DNA of 64,000 nt, from NCBI GenBank assembly GCA_004154925.1, contig QJNS01000213.1:62001-126000 (forward strand), read 5' to 3'. The stretch's first letter is position 1; the number at the start of each line of letters is the position of its first letter. Shown here one piece after another: positions 36,653-46,659 of this stretch. The notes below the pieces were generated by a model. The model did not search any database, had not been told where the DNA came from, and saw only the letters and a list, made by a program, of their open reading frames with translations. This DNA comes from Monosporascus cannonballus. Its lineage: Eukaryota > Ascomycota > Sordariomycetes > Xylariales. The position numbers and the translations under genes are program-made.

Positions 36653-39379
36653 ATGCAGAGAATTATGATTCCTGTTGCTCTTGCTCTGGTAATTTCTCCC
36701 ATCATCTTAGGACCGCCCGTCGCGGTAGGAGTCATTAACGCCCAGCCATCCCCTATCGCATTGTCTCAGACTTGCACGGTAAGCGCCTCTATTGGCGAGG
36801 ACAACTTGATAAACGAGTACTCGGCTTGGAACCCAAATATTGACTTCGACTCTTCTGGTTACGTCCCAGCCACTCTCATTTGCGATCGCCCTGTCGAGAA
36901 GTTGGAGCCCATAATGCATCAAACGGCGGCCGCATTAGACAGTTCGCTATCTCCTCAGCCCCAGCCGGCCATCAAAACCGGAGTGTGTCATAGCCATATC
37001 GGTACCAATACCCATACTCCAGTTCTTATGGAATCAGCACTATCAACAGTCCTAGACGAGCCTCTGATTGCTGAGACTCCCCTCGCGGATGCAGCACTCC
37101 CAACTCAAGTCACGGAGGTATTATCCGGATTTGGCAACCCGACAGTGTATGGCCAGAGTATACCATTGATTTCAGAAGAGGCCCAGTTGACAGGTCCCCA
37201 TGACATGACGGCCGTGCCCGACAATGGCTCTCTCTTGGACATATTTTCTCACATTCTTAAACGATTCGATCCTGGTTCCAGGGCCGGCGGCTTCGCCTCT
37301 GCGTTAGCAGAAACTCGGAGTGCAGAATATACCATACCTACCATATTCAACCCAGAATTCTCCACAGAAGGAACGTCACTTGCCCATCCCATCACGACCA
37401 CCCCCGCGGTGGAGAGCCTAGCGCTTCCCCGAATCAAACCAAAGATCATATGGCTCCTGGGGCTCGTGGTGGCCGCAGCCTCCGCGGTGTTCAGGCGAGG
37501 CAAACGGCTGAAACGCTTCGGGAGGAGGCGCAACGCAAGGCTTTACCCGTCGCCGTCGGAGTCGCCCCCGTCATCGCCCTCGCGCGGGACACCGCCGCCG
37601 GGGTTGCCCGAACTTAATTTCGATCCCGCGAAAGAGGCTAGGATGGCGCCAGAGTACAAGGCCGCCGCCGCGGGCCAAAGATCCGGTCAGTCCGCCGCTG
37701 TCGGGGATCCCAGCTTGTCGCAGGCGTCGCAAAACGTCGAGGCGACGACCTTGACGAGGAGCTTGGCGAATCGGCGGCCTGCTGCTCTGGTCGATGCGCC
37801 GTGGTGCACGGTGATGATCTACGGGCTGGACAAAAAGTGGGGAAAGATGGCGCCCAGGAGATACGGGGCAAAGCGGTACACGGCGCCGCCGCTGTTGGAG
37901 ATGCCGCTGGTGGAGGAAGTGCAAGAGGGGGACGACGGGGCCGACGGGGCCGACTTCGAGTAGGACCCGAATTCCGCACAACCTGTGACAAAGGAGCGGC
38001 GGGAAGAGATCAAGAAGATGCTCAAGCCGTATGGCAAGTTCCGGCGCATCGTTTGGTACAACCGCGACGGCTGCGGCGTCGAGTGGTGGGACTACCGGAC
38101 GGCCGACGCCTTCATGCGGTTGGTCGAGAAGCCGCGCTACAAGGGCCACCGCATCGAGGCTCAGTGGTACCTCGACTGGCGCAAGGAGTACCCGGAACTG
38201 AACGAGTTGTGGCACTATGCGATCTTGAAGCACAATGAGGCGCAAAGGAGAGCGGACACAAGGCCGGGCGAGACTGCCGCCGAGAGCTCCTCAGCAGCCC
38301 AGCGACGTGGCAGGTCCTCGGGACAGGGAAGTGGAAAAGTCGAGCGACCCCAGACATCTCCCGCGGAGGGCAAGGGCAAGGGAAAAGCGGTTGAGGGACG
38401 CGAAACCTCGCAGGCGGAGGGCAAAGAAACTAAGCCCGAGACAAGCGAGACCCTCAAGACAAGAAAGGGCAAAGCAAAGGAGCCAGAGAAACCCGAGGGG
38501 CCGGAGAAAACCGAGGGGCCGGAGAAAACCGAGGGGCCGGAGAAAACCGGGGAACCCGAGACCGCAGAGACGGAGGACGGCGAAGGAAGGGAGCCCGAGA
38601 CAAGCGAGCCCCCGCGGCCGGAAGAGGGCAAAGCAAAGGAGCCCGACAAAGCCGAGGAACCCAAGGAAACGGAGGAGCCCGAGACCCCAGAGGCGGAGGA
38701 CGGCAAGGGAAAGGAGCTCGAGAAAACGGAGGAACCCGAGACCCAAGAGACGGAGGACGACAAAGGATGGGAGCCTGAACCCGGCCCGGCGCGGAGCGAA
38801 GACCTTCCCATTGCAGAACGGGTGCCGGAGCCGGAGCCAGGCTTAGCCCAGGGCGAAGGCGTTTCTGTTGCAGGTTCTGAGTCGTCGCCCGAGTCAGGAT
38901 CGGGCGAGAGCGAGGATATTTACGACGCGGAGCCTGTGCCGGAGTATATGCAGGAGCCAGGCTTGGGTCAGGGCGAAGAAAGTTACGATGCAGATTCTGA
39001 GTCGGAGTCGGAACCCGAGTCGGGGTCGGCCCAGGGCGAAGACATATACGATGCAGAGCCTGTGCCGGAGGATGAGCAAGTGCCAGGGCCCGAGCCAGGC
39101 CAGTCCCAGGGCGGAGACATTCCCGATGCAGAGCGTGCTCCGGAACAACATCGTGCGGAGCCCGAGCCAGGCCGGGTCTCGAACGAATATTCTCCCGATG
39201 CAGACCCGGAGCCGGAGGAAGAACACCAGGCGCCGCAGGAGGAGCCAGGCCCTTTCCAGACAGAAGAAGATCCCGATGCACAGCCCGTGCCAGAGCAGGA
39301 GGAGGCACTGGAGCCGCAGCCGGCGCCAGAGGAACACGTACCAGAGCCGGAGTCGGACTCTAGCGAGGACGGACCATGA
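36653..39379 (+). CDS. Predicted type I membrane protein with RRM-like domain and acidic tail, interrupted by TAG
   Basis: I do not recognise this gene by name. From ATG 36653 (context CATCATG) the frame is open to TAG 37961-37963, and the same frame continues to TGA at 39379, 908 codons plus stop counting the TAG. Residues 1-32 look like a signal peptide (hydrophobic core PVALALVISPIIL). Residues 34-260 are Ser/Thr/Pro-rich. About 265-282 is a membrane segment (IIWLLGLVVAAASAVF) followed by RRGKRLKRFGRRR, suggesting a cytosolic C terminus. A diverged RRM fold is readable: strand CTVMIYGL (385-392), a long loop containing the TAG (437), helix EEIKKMLKPYG, then FRRIVWY and GVEWWDYRTADAFMRL. 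After about 520 comes a 390-residue Glu/Pro-rich tail with repeats. A 75-bp in-frame intron 37919-37993 (GTGCAA..AAG) would remove the stop, but its sites are poor. Readthrough or a disabled allele are the alternatives. Confidence 0.55.
38494..38547 (+). repeat. 18-bp tandem repeat, 3 perfect copies
   Basis: Unit CGAGGGGCCGGAGAAAAC, encoding EGPEKT three times within the acidic tail. A looser repeat of about 40-50 codons with D-A-E-P-V-P-E blocks follows to 39300. Confidence 0.9.
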
Positions 39380-39920
39380 TGGCCCCCGCCGAGAGCGCGG
39401 CGCGCGCGGAGTTCCTGGGGCGGGTCCGAGATCTACTCTGAAACGGTTGACTGGTGCGGTGCCCTGGGCGGTTGTCCCCTGATTTGTTTTTGTTTGTTGG
39501 CTGTACCTGGTTATTACTCCTTCGCAGCTGTTGTCGATACTCGCCTAGCGGACGTCTGAGTACTTACCTATTGAACGAGCGGGAGCCAGTGGGCTCGGGA
39601 TTACAGTCGTTGGGCTCTAGCTTGTATACGGAAAGATCCGCATATGCGTTGTTACCCGTATTTGTGTAGTTACAGTAGCGGATTTAGGGGAGACAGGTAC
39701 TCTACCTTGCCCAACACCAATCAATACCAGCGAAACAATCGAATTGGGGTCTAAGCAGCCGAGCATCGAACGCCGAATAATTACCCCTAAAATTCTAGGC
39801 TCGGTTGCTTGTTTCTATATCCTCAACTAACTTGCTGTGTTACTCCTTCGGGGCTCTCAGAAGTCTCCTCTGTTTCCACACTTTAATTACTTACCCAAGC
39901 AGGCTCAGGCCAATAAAATC
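39380..39920. other. Intergenic
   Basis: No gene, repeat or RNA recognised; it holds the 3' flank of the gene ending at 39379. Confidence 0.5.
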
Positions 39921-41436
39921 GGCGCACCCACCTACAAAGCGCTAAAATCGCACCTAAATCCACTAAACCTTCATGACTTCACTCCCTCATTAATCAACGA
40001 AATCAATAACGATGATGTTATTTTTTTACGTCAATTTTGAACAGCAGACATTGCTTATTATGATAAAGATTCCCCCTAATTTTTGCGAGTTTTTGTGGTT
40101 GCTTTGCATATGGGTAAAGATGCATAGTGATATTGTACGCCGGAACAAAATTAGAGGGGCCCACGAATTCAAAGAAGCCTTCGGGTACAACGTTTCGAAT
40201 CGACAACTCGTCAAGCAATTCGAAGTCGCAGAAACCACAAGCAGGCGTATATTAAAGCAGGAAAATATTAACGTTATTATCCGTACAGAAGAAGGTCCTT
40301 ATATGCGAAAGAAGGGCCCTTAAGCCGGCGAAAAGAAAAGCAAGAAAAGGAAATTCGATAAGCCCAAGTCGTTTTCGTGGATCACTTTTACAACAGCACA
40401 CCCCATCCATATAAAGATTACCGACTAGGATAGCAAAACCTCGCGAAAAAAGCCGGTAGGAATCCCGATTATTCCACTCGAACTTTGCGGCGAAAACTTA
40501 TGCCTCTTAAGATCAAGATACACCCAGAAACTAAAAAGCCTAAGCTTAACGAATCCCCCAAAAAAACATAGGGTAGAACGAACCGAACGAAAAATATACC
40601 TTGGTTATTAGAGTGATCCCGAATAGGTTGCGAGAATTATCTCCCTAAACGAGATACACTTCGGCTCCCTACAGAAGGGCAAGGACAATATACGAAGGAA
40701 ACCAGAAAATCACTTCGCTTAGTGGACCGTTACCGAATCCAACGTTACAATGGATCGTTAGCAACGCCGCCAGGAACAACACTTTCAACAAGAACAACGG
40801 TACGACCCTTCCCTTAAACACCACGAACAGAAGGCCTGTCACGCCCCTGGCAATAACTTGTGCGAATAGGTGGCGGTCACCATTATTTTCGTACTAGGTT
40901 GATAACCCACGCGGGGAGATGAATTCAGAGAAGTATATCGAGATCATGGAATGGGCAATAGCCCTTGCAGCGCTTTATCTAGGTCGCAAGGACCTAATCA
41001 TATGGCAAGATGGTAATTCAAGCCATACCTCTAGGAAATCTAGGGCTTCGCTGAAGCAAAAGGGCTATACCACCATCATCAACGTTCACGATAGCCCCCA
41101 TACTAACCCCGTAGAGAGCTCTATTAAGAGAGTTAAAGCCCATATCCCATAACAACCCTCATATCAACACCCTGGAGCTCATGGCTTTGGCTGAAAAAGG
41201 GTGGAATGGGATGGGCAAAAAGCACCAACAGGATAACTTTAAATCCATGCCCCAACGGTGGCAGGATATACGGGATAGCGGAGGTTAACGTATAGCTTAT
41301 CAAATCAACGCCCAAAGTTATCATAAACAGCGTCTTTAAAGCTTCAATTGCATTGCGTCGTATATTACCGCTGTTAACTCATTGTTAATATGCAGATTAT
41401 TAGACGGAAAAAAGAGTGGGGCGGGGTGGGTGCGCC
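39921..41436 (+). mobile_element. Dead Tc1/mariner-like DNA transposon
   Basis: A perfect 12-bp inverted repeat (GGCGCACCCACC at 39921-39932, its complement at 41425-41436) encloses 1.5 kb with a broken transposase on the plus strand. The outer flanks do not show a clean TA duplication, so the true ends may differ by some bases. Confidence 0.6.
40117..41290 (+). pseudogene. Broken Tc1/mariner-IS630-type transposase
   Basis: The first part (to 40323) has a helix-turn-helix-like segment, NRQLVKQFEVAETTSRRILK, which in the family binds the inverted repeats. The last part (40919-41152) has IIWQDGNSSHTS, then SPHTNPVESSIKRVK. This matches the family's second catalytic Asp (QDNAPxH) and the NPIE block carrying the third catalytic residue. 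The middle (40324-40918) has stops and frame changes. The reaction would be cut-and-paste transposition with a DDE/DDD active site, but no intact frame remains. Confidence 0.65.
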
Positions 41437-41501
41437 CTTTTTTTTGTCCAGCGCCTGCCGAGCTAGCTAGCCGACCCTTAAGAGGAGAAGCCGACAGCAG
41501 T

Positions 41502-43895
41502 CTACAACATCAACAAATCCCCATTGCTCCCGACGCCCTGGGCTGGCTGAAACACCTGCTGTGGGTTGTATTGGTTGACGACGTAGCCGGTCTCGTTGCC
41601 GTTGGACCCTCCGAAGGCGTCGCCCTGGTCGTGGATCCCCATGGCTGCCATCTGCTGGCTCCCTATGCCAGCGAAGTAGGCGTCCGCATCGCTGACAGCG
41701 TTCGCCATGCCACCTGTACCTGCTGCCGCTCCCGCGCTTGCGGCGTCCGCGTTGTTGCCGGGTTGGTTGTTATTACTCTCACCGGGCCTAACGACGGCCG
41801 GCTGTCCGCCCATGCCGAACATGCTGAGAGACTTGTTGGCGTCAAAGCGGGGCAGGTTGCGGGACGTGGGGAGGTCGTCGCGCTGGAGGGTTGGCGAGTC
41901 AGCGAGCCGGCGCGGCCGCGCCGACCGGAAGACCGTCTGGACTGGTTTTAAGTAGATAGTGGCGAGCGTGCCGACGTTGAGGCACATCTCCTCAAGCGTC
42001 TGCGGGTCAAGCTTCTCGCTCTCGGCCGTGATGGGCGGCTTTTCGCCCATCACGATTTGTTTGGCTATCCCCATGTCTGTGCTCAGCAACCGCCAGTACA
42101 TGTACGCGCGGTCCCGTAGGTCCGGGTTGTCCGTCTCTTCAGTTGCCCATTTGAGCACCTTGGGCACCAGGTCCTGGCCCTTGGTAGGCCGCTGGATGAA
42201 GAGTTTTACCGTGGCCGTGAGTAGGGATAGTTGCACCTCGACTGGTTCTTCGTGGAACGAGTAGAGGAAGTCTTCGAGCAGCGCGTCACTATTCTCGATG
42301 CGCGCCGCGTACTGCCCGATCACCCATACCATGGCCGCCTTCGCTTCGGGCTCGTCGAGCGAGTCCAGGTGTTCGCATAGCGTGCCGATGATGGATTCGT
42401 ACTGGTTCGGATATTTCCGGAATATGTTGCGGATTACCACTGTCGCCTCCTGGACGATGTACGGGACCTTTGTGGCCACGAGTTCCAGCAATAGGTTGAT
42501 ACACCTCCGGGCCGCCGGCTCAATCTTAATAGCCAGCTTCCCGATGGCGCGCACAGCTTTGCGGACGAAATGCACGTCAACCTCCGTTGCATATTCCCGT
42601 AACTCGGTTAAGACCTCGTCGATATTCTTCTCATTTGCAAGCATGAAGACCAGCTCAAGCTTCGTAACCTTGACGTAGATCGGATCATTATATTTGCAGA
42701 AGAAGACACGGATATCGTTGCGCAGGACGTCCGGTCGTCTTTGCAGAATTAGCAGTGTATTTCGCAATGCTAAGTACTGAACTTCCGGACCCTTTGCTAA
42801 CAGGGTCACCAAGGGCGGTGACAGCTTCCGGCATAAGGCTGAAATCTGCTTCTGGTCGGCGATGTAGTTCATCAAATAGAGCATCACCCTTATGCACGTT
42901 AATACGACAGCGGAGTTGGAGTGAGACAACCGGGGGGCTATCCGCTCGGCTAGCAGAGTCGCTTCCCCCGACTCTTGCGGGACATAAGACATCAGAGCCT
43001 CTAGAATGTACGTTTGGCCCCATCTGCCACAGCGTCAGTTCGAAATTCCCGATGTACGTAGGGGTACATACTCGGAGCAGTCAGGGAGGATAGCCACCAT
43101 TTTCGAGGCGTTGCTATAGTCGATGGTGAGCTTGATAGCGTCACTGCGCTCCCAAATATCCATCAACCCAGCTAACGCGCTGGCGACGACGGTAGGATTG
43201 TCGTCTCTCAACAGCTGGTTGAGTCTATCGATTAAATCGGAGCTTTCTACTAGGTGTCTATCATGATCGTACAGCTTCGCAACACAGAAGGCCGCGGTTT
43301 TTCGTACGTAGGGGTCTGGATCTCGGAGCAATCGTTTGACAAGGGGCACCGTGGCCACGACGAAGTCTCGCACGTGTACGTAGGACATAGTTCGAAGGGC
43401 AAGAGCCCTCACTAAGGGGTTCGGGTCATCCATATCCTAGGCAACTGGTCAGCCTCCTGGGCACTCACTGCGCGTCTGTCCATGACATGGCGTACCTGCT
43501 CTAGTACTGGAATTGCCTTCACCGCGACCTCGGGCCTCATCCTCGAGTAATTGACCAGAAACAGAAAGCACCTATGCGAAACCGGTCAGTAAGCTGCCAT
43601 GCCCTCCGTTGCGGCCTTTCTCCGTCGAGTCCAAGGGCTGGGCGTACATCTTCTTGATTTCCAGGCTCGGGATGTGCATGCAACTGATTATGTCGGGAAA
43701 TAGAGAGACCATCTCGTTGTTGCTCATGGTCATGTTGGCGACAATCTTCTTGAGTGCGACCTTCTTCTGTGAGAAGTTCTTATCCTTCTTGCCGCCGCTA
43801 TTCAGCTCGAGGCGTAGCTCGGCTACTTTGCCCTGCATAGTCATGGGTCGTGAGCCATAGTACAGTGGCGGCATGTAAGCTAGAAACATGGTCAT
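41502..43895 (-). CDS. apl2: AP-1 clathrin adaptor complex subunit beta (beta-adaptin)
   Basis: Large subunit of the AP-1 adaptor, which sorts cargo into clathrin vesicles at trans-Golgi and endosomes. I derive four exons in transcript order: 43895-43648, 43571-43496, 43436-43072 and 43023-41502, giving 736 residues. Introns are 76, 59 and 48 bp with GTACGC, GTACGC and GTATGT donors and TAG, TAG and CAG acceptors; joins restore [23 protein letters not shown] and DCSEWGQTYIL. The N-terminal HEAT/ARM solenoid (to about residue 570) is strongly conserved, for example [14 protein letters not shown] [32 protein letters not shown] and [20 protein letters not shown]. The rest is a low-complexity Asn/Gly/Ala tail ending GDLLML, without an ear domain, as in other fungal AP-1 beta chains; LLML recalls a clathrin box. 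The start is uncertain: Met at residues 1, 3, 8 and 18 are all possible. AP-2 beta is less likely given the [21 protein letters not shown] terminus. Confidence 0.9.
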
Positions 43896-45284
43896 CGCGT
43901 TCGGGTGGGGACGAAGAGGAGATTCATAATGTGCGCGGGTTCAATCGAAGTTGGATCTCAGGTCCGACCTGGACTAACACATGACGAAGCTAGCGGCCGA
44001 GACACGCAGATGTCGTGGAAGTGTTACAAGATGCAGAAGTTTGTGCAAGTACGAATGACGGATTAAATGGAAGCCGGACCGAATGACAAGAAGGCAAGTC
44101 GGCGAGGAGGATAGATGAATGTAGGAAGCGGGAAGGGCACACAGCATGACAGGACGGAGCTGTAAGGATGGTGTCGAAGGGTGGGCGCAAAGAGTATGCC
44201 GAGATCAAATGGTGCTGATGCTATTGACGATGGTTTCAGTCGCATACGGCAGTCACCTTCAGGAACAATATATAGGCAATTATTATGGCCTAAAAGGGGG
44301 AACTAGTTGGGAAATTGCTTACACGAGCGAACAGTTTCGAGTCCCCTCCGCCTTGGGAGCCCGACATCGTGAGGAGTTGTGGGTGTATATACCAAAAATG
44401 ACGAAAGTATGAAATCCTCCTTTGTCACGCCCACCCAGTACTTCGGTCCTATGGGAATCTGATCAAGGTCTAAGCTGGTTGGCGGAATCGGGGCGAGAAG
44501 CTGATTCTGTCGGCTAACTCTTGGTAAGCGTCGCCGCCCAAGCCCCCCAAGCCTGCACCCGGCTGAACTAAGGCCTTCGAGGATGGGAATTGACGGTCGA
44601 ATAGCAGGTAGGTATCCAAGCCCTTGGCCGGTTCAAGGTTGCAGAGATCTTCAGAATAGCCTGCCTGACTCGCGATGCAGCAGAGCGAATTGGTGGAGGC
44701 TAGCCGAGAGAGGTTCACATGCGCAATCTTTCAAAATCTGATTCGCAGAGACGACCAGCCTTCATGGACAATCGTTCGTTCGTTTCGTTCGTTCTGGGTT
44801 AGACGGTGGTTAAATACGATGTTGTACCCCGAGGAACAAATTAATATGTGGAAAGTCGAGGTTCTGATACGAAATAATTATCAATTAAGAGTGCATACCG
44901 TCGGAAACTTTAATGATTGTCAAGAGGTCGCTGCGTTCTGCTGGGTCGCGCTCGGCCCGTGACGGCTCCCCAATCCAGCCTATGAACCCCTGGAAATATG
45001 GGGGGAGCTTTCAGACAGTTAGTTCAACAGCTTCAGGGTGAGTGCAAGACTCACGAGCCCCGGAGCTTCTTATCGATTATGCACACGCACCTACAGCTAT
45101 CGATTAGCACTACCTAGTAGGAACCAGCGCCAGGTGGGCCCCCCCCTAGCACTAAGTCAGTGGGTCGTCACCAATCGAACGTCCCTCAACTTCAACGTCA
45201 CCTTTCCTCGTGTTTTAAGTAGTCCGACCGCGGGTATCGCGAATATCAACAATTCCCTAGGAAGCACTATTGCCTTCAGTCACC
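43896..45284. promoter_or_regulatory. Divergent intergenic region between AP-1 beta and EMC4
   Basis: About 1.4 kb must hold both promoters, since the two genes point away from each other. I see no confident TATA box or factor site. A CGTT-rich run (CGTTCGTTCGTTTCGTTCGTT, about 44765-44790) is the only repeat. Small frames here look like chance. Confidence 0.5.
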
Positions 45285-45970
45285 ATGACTACAAATCCAG
45301 AAGTGCCAAAATGGGTTGCCGACCTGGAATTTCCGCCCGCGCCCAAATCGAAGAGCAGCATTCCCGACCCTCCCGGGTATCCATCCCAATCGACCGGGTT
45401 GACAAAGGTGCCCCAACCCAGATAGATGCGACGAGAAACGCTGGTACTGGTAGTCGGACTAACGCAAGCATTGTGAATGCAGAAACAAGCGTCTAAGGAA
45501 GCGAAGACTCAGCCCCGCAAACAACCGTCGCCCGAAGAGATGGACACGTTGAAGCTGAAAAAGGCCTGGGAGGTGGCGCTCGCGCCCGTCAAGAACCTGC
45601 CCATGACCGCCATCATGATGTACATGTCCGGCAACTCTCTGCAGATATTCAGCATCATGATGGTGTTCATGGCCTTCAAGAATCCCATCATGGGCATCTT
45701 GTCGACGAACCAGGCTTTTGAAAGATTCGAGAGCGATAGCAACAGAGGACAGATGCTCCAGGTGAAGTTGGCGTACGTCGCGATGCAGCTGTTGGCATTG
45801 GCTGTGGGTGTATGGAAAGTTAACGCAATGGGGTTATTACCGTAAGCTCTGATTGGCCCTGCCTCATTTTGGGCGAAGATATATTAACACGACATAGGAC
45901 GACAAGGTCGGACTGGCTGGCCTGGGAGGCTCATAGGGAGCCGTTAGAACATGCTGTCTCAGCCCTATGA
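45285..45970 (+). CDS. EMC4: ER membrane protein complex subunit 4
   Basis: EMC4 is a subunit of the ER membrane complex, which inserts and folds membrane proteins. My model has exons 45285-45407, 45483-45841 and 45898-45970 (555 nt, 184 residues, normal for the family). The N terminus MTTNPEVPKWVADLEFPPAP with SSIPDPPGY is typical of fungal EMC4. Exon 2 has QPSPEEMDTLKLKKAWEVAL, then membrane segments in PMTAIMMYMSGNSLQIFSIM and VKLAYVAMQLLALAVGVW. Exon 3 supplies the conserved end TTRSDWLAWEAHREPLE. Intron 1 (75 bp) has an ACTAAC branch site and CAG acceptor but an unusual GTGCCC donor. Intron 2 (56 bp) has GTAAGC, ATTAAC and TAG. ATG 45285 has a good context (CACCATG). Confidence 0.92.
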
Positions 45971-46002
45971 ACTTAAGACACCGATCCAACAGTACGAATA
46001 CA

Positions 46003-46251
46003 TCATTCAGACTCCGTGTCTACAGAGCTCATAGCTTCCAGAGTTGTATCAGTCCCTGTACCTTCTGAACCAGCCCAGCCAACTATGGCAGCGGTGTCGC
46101 TGGATTCTATATCGTCTAGAGAGACTCCCGGAGTGACATCCGATGACAATTCAGTCACCTGACCCACAGTATGATATGGCTCATCCGCCATCGCCTGCGC
46201 TATCCAAACACTCATAGGATCATCATCGAGATTTGCTTGCCAGCAGTCTGT
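46003..46251 (-). other. In-frame open extension after the TGA of the small gene
   Basis: 82 codons in the same frame, acidic and Ser/Thr-rich (LDDIESSDTAAIVGW, SSVDTESE at the end). It is either the lost C terminus of the upstream gene or chance. Confidence 0.25.
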
Positions 46252-46652
46252 TCATCTCAGGCCATAGGCAGCACTGATTCCGCGGCAGCCCCAGTCTCCG
46301 TCTAAATACACAAAACTGTTATTGTAGTTGGCTCTATCCTCTGCGGTACCCGCGCTAGTTTCATCCGGCGGCTGACTGGGCTCATCGGAACGTCCTACCG
46401 TCCACTCGTGGCTGGGCTCTGTTGTAGGTAAACTGTTGAGGGGGTGTTGCGTCGGCGGAACCACTGCAGAAGGTTGGTTCCGGTCGACGGCAATCGGAGT
46501 GAGCTCTAGAACCTACATTGGTCAGTCGGTAGCGCGCATACTGTCTAACGAGGCTCACTTCTTGTCTCATGGACTCGCCGACTTGGAACGCGTGGCGAGG
46601 CATCGCTTAGCTCTAGTTCTGAATCGGAAGCTGGTGTCTCCTCCAGACTCAT
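46252..46652 (-). CDS. Possible small spliced gene, unknown product
   Basis: I do not recognise it. A plausible model starts at ATG 46652, with exon 1 46652-46559 (MSLEETPASDSELELSDASP and on), intron 46558-46506 (53 bp, GTGAGC donor, CTGAC branch-like, TAG acceptor), and exon 2 46505-46252, giving 115 residues. The protein is Ser/Thr/Pro-rich with a denser end, NNSFVYLDGDWGCRGISAAY. It ends at TGA 46254-46252, but the same frame stays open for 82 further codons to 46003 (WIAQAMADEPYHTVGQVTEL). The stop could therefore be a premature nonsense in a longer gene. No homologous domain, signal or membrane segment is seen. Confidence 0.35.
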
Positions 46653-46659
46653 GATGCGC

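Noticed and set aside
37919..37993. A 75-bp intron as the settled explanation of the TAG in the RRM-like gene
   Set aside because: It keeps frame, but the donor GTGCAA and acceptor AAG are poor and no CTAAC/CTGAC branch site lies in it. It is listed only as an alternative.
37571..38245. 224-codon minus-strand frame opposite the RRM-like region
   Set aside because: Low-complexity Leu/Pro/Arg sequence antisense to a readable RRM fold; no start context or family signature.
38215..39482. Several long frames on both strands overlapping the acidic tail (for example 38235-38846 Arg-rich, 38454-39308 minus Pro/Ala-rich)
   Set aside because: They are shadows of a GC-rich repeat (GAG/GAA/CCG codons read in other frames): extreme composition, no domain, and in conflict with the tail frame that continues from the RRM-like fold.
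41382..41951. Plus-strand frames antisense to the AP-1 beta 3' end
   Set aside because: They mirror the Gly/Asn/Ala-rich tail of a well-supported gene on the other strand.
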